From the NCBI RefSeq assembly GCF_026410385.1, contig NZ_JAPMLT010000002.1:248001-312000 (forward strand): a stretch of 64,000 nucleotides of DNA, written 5' to 3'. The translations under genes were made by a program, and so were the position numbers. Positions 49,130-58,000 of this stretch are shown piece after piece. Positions within the stretch are counted from its first letter, which is position 1. Each line of letters begins with the position of its first letter. The notes under the pieces were generated by a model. The model saw only the letters and a program-made list of their open reading frames with translations, made no database searches and was not told the origin of the DNA. The DNA comes from Tumebacillus lacus. Its GTDB lineage: Bacteria; Bacillota; Bacilli; Tumebacillales; Tumebacillaceae.

Positions 49130-51916
49130 TTAGTATTCAAGCCCTGAGGCGTTGAGCGGGTAGTACTCTTCCTTAAAGTAGTCGCTGCCTTCTTCCTCCA
49201 TCATATCGTCTGCCAGGCTAGGCTGTTTGACGGTGGCGCTGACCACAGTCTTGGTCTCGATCAAAGTACCGGTCGATTGGTAGGCTTCCACTTTGTAGGT
49301 GTATGGCGTGTACGCAGACAAGCCGGTATCGGTAAAGTTGAGGTTGGATCCTTGGTACAGCAGAGCACCGTTGCGGTACAACTTGTACACCGTGCCGGTC
49401 GTGGCCGGAGCGGTCTTCCACGCGATATACATCGAATCGGTGGTCGTCGTGTCTGCGTAGACCGCAAGTCCAGTCGGTTGGTACATCTTCACCGCGGTGG
49501 TGGAGTAGTTGTTGGTGCCGTCGCCGTAAGCGCCGTAGGAATTGCCGCCCCAAACACGGTAGGTTCCGTCAGCGAGTTCTGCGTAGCCGTTGATCCCGCC
49601 GGCCACGAGCTTGCTGCCTGTCGCAATGCCCAACGTCTGAACCGGAATGTCTGTGTTGTTACGAGTCCCGTCACCCAGTTGACCGTTATGGTTGTAGCCA
49701 AAGCCCCAGACAGTACCGTCTGTCTTCAGCGCCAGAGAGTGACCATAGCCTGCTGCTATCTCCTTGACACCGGTCAGAGTGGTGACTTTCTTCGGGGTGA
49801 GTTCGTTGACTTTCATGGCTCCATTGCCGAGTTGTCCGTTTTGGTTGTAGCCCCATGCCCAGACGGTGCCGTCTGTTTTTAGCGCGAGGTTGTGCAGAGA
49901 TCCGGCTGCGATCGCTTTGACGTTGGTCAGTCCCTGCACTTGGATCGGTGTGGTCGAACCCTTGGTGGTGCCGTTGCCGAGCTGCCCTTGATCGTTGCGT
50001 CCCATCGCCCAGACGGTGCCGTCCGTTTTCAGAATCAAGAAGTGGCCGAAGCCCATTTTAACATCGGAGACGCTGCTCAGCCCCGGTATCTTGACCGGAA
50101 CGGATTGTGAAGTGAAATGTCCCAGCCCCAATTCGCCGAAGTTGTTGCGGCCCCAGCCGTATACGGTGCCATCGCTCATGATCGCGAGGACGTGCTCATA
50201 TTTGGAGGCCATTTTTTGCACAGAGCCGGTCAGATTGACCTGGACCGGGGTGAGCGAATTGGCGGTCGTGCCGTTGCCGAGTTGGCCCCATTCATTGCGG
50301 CCCCACGCCCAGAGCGTGCCGTCGCCTTTTTTCGCGACAGTGAAACCGTAGCCAGCCGCGACATCGACTGCGTCAGAGATCGCCGTCATCGTAAATGGCG
50401 AGTAGCGATCATTGAGCGTGCCGTCGCCGACCTGACCATACTGGTTAAAGCCAAAGTTGGACAATTTGCGGTTAGTCGTCACGTTTACGGTATGGTACTC
50501 GCCCGCAGCCAGTTTGGCGTAGCGGAGCGTGCGGGTCATCAGCGTGCGTTTGCCGATCTGGATGCCGCCTTTGTCATACATCCGGACGTTGTGCGTGTAG
50601 AGAGTGTCAGGGTACAGTCCGTTATCCTGACAATGCGTCATCAGGCCGGTACAAACCTCTCTCGCTCCATCTACTACCAGATAGCTTCCGACGACAGAAG
50701 GATCGCTCGGCTCATAGTTGATATTGATCGTTGTCTGACTGTTCGAGATCGCAGACGCCTTCAAGAAATGCGCCTTTTGCGGAGTCTTTACACTAAGTTT
50801 GTATGATTTCTCCACCCCTGCTTGGAACGTGTCATTGTAACCCCACGCCCAGACGGTGCCGTCTGACAGCCGCGCTACTGCATGTCTGGCACCCGCTTGG
50901 ATCTGCTCGACGTTCACCAGATCAGGGATTTGAGTGGGTATGGGGTCTTGATTAACCAGAGTGCCACTGCCCAACTGCCCATACCCATTACTCCCCATCG
51001 AGAGGACTGTGTGATCGCTTTTCAAGATGAGCGAGAACGCGTTCCCGACTTCTACCGCCTCAGCTCCGGAAATGTTCAGCGATGTCGGCTTCGAATAAGT
51101 GCCACCTTTGTTTACTGGGCCTAGTTGCCCTTCGGAATTCGAGCCAAAGCCCCACACGTCTCCTTCCTTCGTGACCGCGAGGGTATGACCATTATGCGTG
51201 CTGACTCCTTTGATATTGGTCATGATAACGCTGGGAATCTTGGTATTTACCGTGCCGGCCACACCCAGTTGATATCCGTCGTTGCTACCCCAACCGTACA
51301 GGTTATTGTTCTCGTCGATCGCAAAGGATGTTTTGACCCCTGCTGCGATGAAGATGATTCGTCCGAGTCCTGCCACTTTTTTGGGCGTCGAAGCAGAGGT
51401 GACAGTTCCGTCACCGAGTTGACCCCTCGTGTTGCTGCCCCAAGCCCAAACATCGCCGTTGGCATCCAATGCCAATGCGTGCTGGTCGCCAGCCGCGACT
51501 GTTTCTATGTTGCTGAGCCCTGATACAGGAGCCGGATATTTGATCACCGTTCCATCAAGATAAGAGGTTCCGGAGAACCATACCGTCTTGTCCTGTTTCA
51601 GGTAGACGGTATTGTATTCGCCGCCGCTGACAGCTTTGACATCAGAGATGCCTTGCGTCGGTGTCGGGAAGACACCGCCAGACAGTCCGGAGCCGAACGC
51701 ATCCGCACGCCCAAACCCCCAGACTGTACCGTCTGCCATCACGGTCAAAGAGTGGTTGCTCCCGGCTCCGATCTGCACGGCAGTCAGATCGGCTGGGAGG
51801 GCCGCTTGTGCAGGTTGCACATCCTGTGCACTGATGGCTCCTGCTGCGACGAGCGGGAGGAGCATTGCACGGGAGATCCATGTCATGAGTTTTTTCTTAC
51901 AGGTCTTTACCTCCAT
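49130..51916 (-). CDS. Secreted RCC1-repeat and FN3 protein A
   Basis: Protein of 928 residues with a signal peptide (CKKKLMTWISRAMLLPLVAA, ending near PAQA). Two blocks of RCC1-like beta-propeller repeats (units such as DGTVWGFGSNSEGQLG and LKTDGTVWAWGYNQNGQLGNG) occupy about residues 45-370 and 480-800, separated by an FN3-like stretch. A C-terminal FN3 domain (GTVYKLYRNGALLYQGSN) ends in a tail EEYYPLNASGLEY. It resembles protein B immediately upstream. Probably a wall-associated adhesin or scaffold. The start is uncertain: ATG 51916 gives the best signal peptide but has no ribosome binding site; ATG 51886 is possible. Confidence 0.8.
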   Translation of the reverse strand: MEVKTCKKKLMTWISRAMLLPLVAAGAISAQDVQPAQAALPADLTAVQIGAGSNHSLTVMADGTVWGFGRADAFGSGLSGGVFPTPTQGISDVKAVSGGEYNTVYLKQDKTVWFSGTSYLDGTVIKYPAPVSGLSNIETVAAGDQHALALDANGDVWAWGSNTRGQLGDGTVTSASTPKKVAGLGRIIFIAAGVKTSFAIDENNNLYGWGSNDGYQLGVAGTVNTKIPSVIMTNIKGVSTHNGHTLAVTKEGDVWGFGSNSEGQLGPVNKGGTYSKPTSLNISGAEAVEVGNAFSLILKSDHTVLSMGSNGYGQLGSGTLVNQDPIPTQIPDLVNVEQIQAGARHAVARLSDGTVWAWGYNDTFQAGVEKSYKLSVKTPQKAHFLKASAISNSQTTININYEPSDPSVVGSYLVVDGAREVCTGLMTHCQDNGLYPDTLYTHNVRMYDKGGIQIGKRTLMTRTLRYAKLAAGEYHTVNVTTNRKLSNFGFNQYGQVGDGTLNDRYSPFTMTAISDAVDVAAGYGFTVAKKGDGTLWAWGRNEWGQLGNGTTANSLTPVQVNLTGSVQKMASKYEHVLAIMSDGTVYGWGRNNFGELGLGHFTSQSVPVKIPGLSSVSDVKMGFGHFLILKTDGTVWAMGRNDQGQLGNGTTKGSTTPIQVQGLTNVKAIAAGSLHNLALKTDGTVWAWGYNQNGQLGNGAMKVNELTPKKVTTLTGVKEIAAGYGHSLALKTDGTVWGFGYNHNGQLGDGTRNNTDIPVQTLGIATGSKLVAGGINGYAELADGTYRVWGGNSYGAYGDGTNNYSTTAVKMYQPTGLAVYADTTTTDSMYIAWKTAPATTGTVYKLYRNGALLYQGSNLNFTDTGLSAYTPYTYKVEAYQSTGTLIETKTVVSATVKQPSLADDMMEEEGSDYFKEEYYPLNASGLEY

Positions 51917-52040
51917 TGAATGTATTGTTTAACCGTAGCAATATCATTTGCCCTATGAGATCCAACGGAGCGAGATGTCGCTTTCTTTCAGAACGAAACC
52001 GGCCGATGACTGCGTAGTGATTCCCTGCTCTTTCCGTGTG

Positions 52041-54848
52041 TTAATATTCCAGCCCGGTGACATTGAGCGGGTAGAATTCTTCAGTGAAGTAGTCGTTCTC
52101 CATGCCGTCCATGCCGTCGGTCATGCTCAGCTGCTGTGCGGTGGCGCTGACCACCGTTTTGGTTTCGATCACGCTGCCTGCCGCATCGAGCGCTTCCACT
52201 TTGTAGGTGTACGGGGTAAAAGCGGTCAGACCAGTGTCGGTCATGTTCAAGTTGGTGCCTTGATAGATCAAGGTGTTATCCCGGTAAACTTTGTAGCTCG
52301 CAGTCGGCGAAGTCATGCCTGCCGCCGGGACCGTTTTCCATGCGAGGTACATCGAATTCGGGAGATCGGTAATCGCGTAGATGGCAAGGCCCGCATTGCT
52401 AAACATTTTCACCGGAGTGGTGGAGTAGTTGTTCGTGCCGTCGCCGTATGCACCGTAGGAGTTGCCGCCCCAGACGCGGTACGAGCCGTCGGACAGTTCC
52501 ACGTAGCCGTTGATGCCGCCGGAGATCAGTTTGCTGGCATTGGTGATGCCTTGGACCTGTACCGGCACCGCACTGTTGAAACGAGTGCCGTCGCCAAGTT
52601 GACCGTTGTAGTTGTAGCCGAAGCCCCAGACGGTGCCGTCTGTTTTCAAGGCCAGCGAATGGCCGTAGCCTGCTGCGATTTCTTTCACACCAGTCAGAGT
52701 GGTGATTTTTTTCGGAGTCAGTTCGTTGGTGCCTGCCAGTCCGTTGCCGAGCTGGCCGTTTTTGTTGTAGCCCCATGCCCAGACGGTGCCGTCCGTTTTC
52801 AGCGCGAGGTTGTGCAGAGAACCGGCAGCGATTGCTTTGACACCGGTCAGACCCGGTACTTGAACTGCTACAGTAGAGCCTTTCGTCGTTCCGTTGCCGA
52901 GTTGGCCTTGGTCGTTTCGGCCCATCGCCCAGACGGTGCCGTCCGTTTTGAGGATCAGGGAGTGGCCGAAGCCCATCTTCACGTCCGAGACGTTGGTCAA
53001 GTTCGGAATCAGTTGCGGCGTGCTTTGGTTGGTGAAATTGCCAAGACCCAGTTCGCCGAAGTTGTTGCGGCCCCAGCCGTAGACGGTGCCGTTGTTTTGC
53101 ACGGTCAGAACGTGATGGTATTTGGATGCGATCTTGTTGATGTTGGTCAAGTTGATCTGCACCGGAGTCAGTGAGTCGGTCGTCGTGCCATTGCCGAGCT
53201 GACCGAGGTGGTTTTGCCCCCAAGCCCAGAGCGTGCCGTCCGGTTTTTTCGCCAAGGTGAAGCCGTAGCCCGCTGCGATGTCCACCGCGCCCGTGCTGCT
53301 TAACCCGATGAAGTTGTACGGCCAATAGCGGTCAGAGGTGAGTTTATCGCCGAGTTGACCGTATCCATTGAAGCCGAAGGTGGAAATGCTACGGTCACCT
53401 TTCAAGTAGACGGTGTGGTATTCGCCCGCCGTCAGTTTTTTCGGAATCAGGGTCGTGACGGTGATGGTGCGTCTGCCAATCTCGTATGCCGAGCCTGCAG
53501 CGTACATGTAAACCTCATAGGTGTAGGTCTGCCCCGAGGCCAGTCCTGCGACCCGGTACGGCGAGTTCAGGCCGTTATACAGAGGGTTCACACCGGATTT
53601 GACTGTGTAACGAGCCACAACCTCCGGGTCGCTGCCCTGATAGAAGAGATCGACCTCCGAAGAGCTCACGGCGGCTCCGGACACTTTCATAAAGTACGCT
53701 TGGCTCGGAACGCCTTTCGGAGCATAACGGGTCGCGCCGGTCTGCGCGTACTCGTTTTTACCCCAACCGCGCGTTGTGCCGTCCGACTTGAGAGCCATCA
53801 TGAAGTTCTGGCCAGCCGAAAGTTTAATCACGCTGTCCAGACCCGGCACTTGGGTCGGCACTGTGATCGGTTCGGTGGTCGAACCGCCCTGACCTGCTTG
53901 TCCAAACTGATTGTCGCCCCATGTGGAGACTGTGCCGTCTTGGAACAGCACAGCGGAGGAGTTCCACCCGGCTTCTACCGCCTTGACATTTTGCAGAGGA
54001 ATCTCAGTAGGGGTCTTGATGCTGATGTCGGCAACTGGGAGCAGTTGTTTGTAGGTGTTGTTGCCCCAGCCGAACACGCGCCCGTCTTTGAGCAAAGCGA
54101 GAGTGTGGGAGGTGGCGTTGCTGATCTGAGCCACCGGCGGCAGATTGATCGGCACCGGAGACAGACGCTTCGTCAATGTTCCGTCACCCAGCGAGTAGCT
54201 GTTATAACCCCATGCGTACAGATTCCCGTCCGCATCAAGAGCGAAAGAACTCCACAGACTCGCGACGATCGAGATGATCGGCGGCAATCCAGTGACTTGT
54301 GTGGGGGTTGCTTTGCTGACCGTAGTCCCATCCCCGAGCTGCCCGTTTTCATTATTACCCCAAGCGAATACCCGGCCCAATTTGTCGAGGGCGAGGGAAT
54401 GCTTTCCGCCAGCGGAGACGTCCGCGATGTCTTGGAGACCAGGCAGTTGGACCGGCGTCTTTTGGAAACCGGCAGCATTCACCAACTGCTTGTCGTGATT
54501 CGATCCAAAGCCCCAGACCGTGCCGTCTGGCATGACGGCCAGAGAGTGAGAGTTGCCTGCGCTGATCTTTACAGGCTCGGACAGGTTGACCACCGGTGCG
54601 GGCAACGTGTCGTAGTCGGAACTGTTGCCGTTACCAAGTTGTCCGTAGTGATTGTACCCGAAGCTGCTCATCGTGCCGTCTTTCATTTTGACCAAGGAAA
54701 ACTGCTCTCCGGCGTCGATGTCGGTGACGAGGCCCCAGTCCTGCGTGGTGGCTGCCTGCGCGGACGGCGCGGTCGGCGCAGTGATTCCGCCTGCGACCAG
54801 CAAAGGCACGAGCAACAGGCTGGAGATTCGTTTCAGTAAACGTTTCAA
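52041..54848 (-). CDS. Secreted RCC1-repeat and FN3 protein B
   Basis: Paralog of protein A, 935 residues. Signal peptide MKRLLKRISSLLLVPLLVAG ending near APSAQA. Same order: RCC1 block, FN3-like linker, second RCC1 block, C-terminal FN3, and tail TEEFYPLNVTGLEY. The second RCC1 block and C-terminus are more alike between A and B than the first block (many stretches such as LILKTDGTVWAMGRNDQGQL are identical), suggesting gene conversion or different selection. The TTG start follows GGGAGG at 7 bases. No terminator was seen between B and A. Confidence 0.82.
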   Translation of the reverse strand: MKRLLKRISSLLLVPLLVAGGITAPTAPSAQAATTQDWGLVTDIDAGEQFSLVKMKDGTMSSFGYNHYGQLGNGNSSDYDTLPAPVVNLSEPVKISAGNSHSLAVMPDGTVWGFGSNHDKQLVNAAGFQKTPVQLPGLQDIADVSAGGKHSLALDKLGRVFAWGNNENGQLGDGTTVSKATPTQVTGLPPIISIVASLWSSFALDADGNLYAWGYNSYSLGDGTLTKRLSPVPINLPPVAQISNATSHTLALLKDGRVFGWGNNTYKQLLPVADISIKTPTEIPLQNVKAVEAGWNSSAVLFQDGTVSTWGDNQFGQAGQGGSTTEPITVPTQVPGLDSVIKLSAGQNFMMALKSDGTTRGWGKNEYAQTGATRYAPKGVPSQAYFMKVSGAAVSSSEVDLFYQGSDPEVVARYTVKSGVNPLYNGLNSPYRVAGLASGQTYTYEVYMYAAGSAYEIGRRTITVTTLIPKKLTAGEYHTVYLKGDRSISTFGFNGYGQLGDKLTSDRYWPYNFIGLSSTGAVDIAAGYGFTLAKKPDGTLWAWGQNHLGQLGNGTTTDSLTPVQINLTNINKIASKYHHVLTVQNNGTVYGWGRNNFGELGLGNFTNQSTPQLIPNLTNVSDVKMGFGHSLILKTDGTVWAMGRNDQGQLGNGTTKGSTVAVQVPGLTGVKAIAAGSLHNLALKTDGTVWAWGYNKNGQLGNGLAGTNELTPKKITTLTGVKEIAAGYGHSLALKTDGTVWGFGYNYNGQLGDGTRFNSAVPVQVQGITNASKLISGGINGYVELSDGSYRVWGGNSYGAYGDGTNNYSTTPVKMFSNAGLAIYAITDLPNSMYLAWKTVPAAGMTSPTASYKVYRDNTLIYQGTNLNMTDTGLTAFTPYTYKVEALDAAGSVIETKTVVSATAQQLSMTDGMDGMENDYFTEEFYPLNVTGLEY

Positions 54849-54962
54849 ACCATTTCCTCCCTAATCTCAATTAAGTTAATGATTTAATGAATCATAATTC
54901 ACAGGCACATAATATCATTTTTGTCAGTTCCATACAATAGATATTTTCGCTCATTATTATAA

Positions 54963-54998
54963 AAAAAGAGACTTTGGGAAGTCCCAAAGTCTCTTTTT
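54963..54998. terminator. Terminator of the FN3-OmpL47 gene
   Basis: AAAAAGAGACTTTGGGA pairs perfectly with TCCCAAAGTCTCTTTTT, loop of two bases; works in both directions. Confidence 0.9.
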
Positions 54999-55005
54999 GC
55001 CCTGC

Positions 55006-58000
55006 TTATTTGCCTTTGCCGTTGCCTTTGGTGTTGCCTTTGCCACCGTCAGCGTCGTTGACTTTGACGGTTTTCTTGGCGATGACGAGATAGCCATCCT
55101 TGGTGTAGCCGCGGAAGACGAGCGTCGTCTCCGGCATGATCCATTTCTCAACGTCCATGCGTTCGAACTTGAACATCCCGCTTGCCGCTTGACCTTCCGG
55201 GTTGCCGTTGCCGCGCACTTTCGCGCCGTTTACGGAAACGGTCGGAATGTCAAAGTTGTACTTGTAACCCTTCGGCATGGTCAGGCGGACGGTGAAGATG
55301 CCCGGGTTCGGGTTGATCACCATCGGCGTGACTTCCATCTCAGCGAGGATCGCGACGACGAATTTCTGTTGTACAGTGGTCGTCGTCTTGTTGCCTGCGT
55401 TGTCGGTCGCGGTGACTTGGACAGTGTATTCACCCGGTTGCAGGGTGAGCGTCGTGCCGTTTGCCACCTCTTTGCCGTTGATCGTCATCACAGAGGATGC
55501 GATGCCGGAGAGGTTGTCGGTTGCCGTGTAGGAGAGGGTGAGTTTGTCGCCCATCACGTACTCGGACTTGAGCGGAGCGAGGGTGACGGTCGGTGCAGTC
55601 TTGTCGATCTTGACCTCCGCCGTGTTCGCTTGCTCGATGTTGCCTGCGTTGTCGACCGAGTAGAAGGTCACGGTGTGGATGCCTTCGCCCGTTACAGTGA
55701 AGGAGGTGCCTTCTTGCTCCGCTGCGCCGTCAACGCTGTAGTAGGTGGTCTTCACACCGCTCAGGTCGTCCGTTGCGGTGAGGGTGACCGGAACATCTTG
55801 GTTGGTCCAGATGTCTTGGATGTCGGAGGTGGTGACCGGCGGGAGTTCGTCGATCGGCACTTCAATCGTCTTTTTCGCTTCGATGTTGCCTGCTTTATCC
55901 ACCGAGTAGAAGGTCACTTTGTGGGTGCCCGGCTCGGTGATCGAAACGGTGGTGCCTTCGACAAACTCGCCGCCGTCAACCGAGTAGAACGTTTTATCAA
56001 CGCCGCTCAGGTCGTCGGTCGCCGTCAGGGTGACGGTGACGTCAGCGTTTTGCCAGCCTTGCGGTGCATCGGCAGCCGTGACCGGAGCTTGTTCGTCGAT
56101 CAGGACTTCAATGGTTTTCTTCTCTTCCACGTTGCCTGCGTTGTCCACCGAGTAGTAGGTCACTTTGTGGAGGCCGGACTCATGGATCGAGATGTCGGTG
56201 CCAGCAACGAATTCGGCGCCGTTAACCGAGTAGTAGGTTTTCTTCACGCCGCTCAGGTCATCGGTTGCGGTCAGAGTGACTGCAACGTCTTGGTTGACCC
56301 AGCCTTGCGGTGCGTCAGCGGTCGTCACCGGAGCTTGCTTGTCCAGTTTGACTTCTGCCGTTTGTTTCGCTTCCACGTTGCCCGCTTTGTCCACGGAGTA
56401 GAAGATGATGTTGTGGATGCCCGGCTCGGTGATCGCGATGGTAGTGCCTTCTACAAACTCACCGCCGTCGACCGCGTAGTAGGTCTTGTCTACGCCGCTC
56501 TGATCGTCAGTAGCGGTCAGAGTGACGGTGATGTCTTGGTTGGTCCAGTCTGCGGATGCATCCGAGACGGTGACCGGCGGCTTGTTGTCAACATACAGGG
56601 TGAACTTGTGCGGTTTTTCCACGTTGCCTGCGTTGTCCACGCTGTAATACTCGATGACATACTCACCAGCGCCCCCGATTTGCAGGGTGTCGCCCTCGCC
56701 CGCTTCGCCGTTGACCGTGAAGAAAGTCTTTTTGACGCCGGACAGATTGTCAGTGGCAGCCAAGGTGTAGACCGTGTTCGGGTTGACGTAGCCGTCTTTC
56801 AGATCGGACGTCGTCACCGGAGCGGTCTTGTCGATGAGCACGTCTTGCGTTTGTACCGCTTCGACGTTGCCCGCTTTGTCTACGGAGTAGAACGACACTT
56901 TGTGCCGGCCTTCTTCGGTGAAGGAGAACTCGGTCCCATCTTGGAAGTCAGTGCCGCCGATTGAATAGAACGTCTTATCCACGCCGGAAAGGTCGTCTGT
57001 TGCAGTCAAGGTGCCGAATACGTCCGTTTTGCTCCAAACGTCTTGGACATTGGAGACGGTGGTCGGCGCCGAGTTGTCGATCAGTACGTTGATCACGTGC
57101 TTGTCTTCGATGTTGCCCGCTTGGTCCTCAGACCAGTATTCAACGGTGTACTTGCCGACTGCGTTGATCTCGAAAGAGGTGCCATTCACTTGTTCGCCGT
57201 TGACGAGGAACGTGGTCTTTTTGAGACCACTCAGGTTGTCGGTCGCACTCAGTTCAACGGTAGCCGCCTTCGTGACCAAACCGTCAGTCAGGTTGGAGAC
57301 GGTGACAGGAGCCGTCTTGTCGAGCTTCAGTTCAGCCTCTTGTTTTACTTCGACGTTGCCGACGTTGTCGACCGAGAAGAACTCGACTTTGTGCGTGCCT
57401 TCTTCGGAAACGATGAATTCGTTGCCTTCTTGGAAAGCAGATTCATCCACTGCATAAGTGGTCTTCGCAACGCCGGACAGGTCGTCCGTTGCAGTCAGAG
57501 CGACTGCAAAATCATTTTTAACCCATTTTTCCGGCACGTTGGAGAGCGTGACCGGCGGCAGGATGTCGGAGATGATCTTGTGCGTTTTCGGCTCTTCCAT
57601 ATTGCCTGCGACGTCCACCGAGTAGTAGGTGACAGCAGCAGACGGTTGCGTGCCGTCGAGGATCAGCGAGTTGCCTTCGGTGAAGGAGACGCCGTCCGTC
57701 GAGTAGTAAGTCTTCGCCACGCCCGACAAGTTGTCGGTCGCAGTCAGGTTGATCACTTGAGTCGCGCCGCTTTGAACGACGGTGTGTTCGGTCACTGGAG
57801 CTTGCGTATCCACCATGAAGGTGATCGTTTGCGGAGCTTCTTTGTGACCGACGTTGTCCTCGGCATAGAAGGTGACAGTATGCTCGCCTTCCGCCAGATC
57901 GCCGAACGACTTGCCTTCAACGTATGCTGCACCGTCGAGGGAGTAGTAGAGCGCTTTGAGGCCGGAATGCTCCTCCTGAACGGAGAGCACGACGCGGTGG

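Noticed and set aside
54997..56964. 655-residue plus-strand frame inside the FN3/OmpL47 gene
   Set aside because: Repetitive only because the opposite strand codes for repeats; no start signal.
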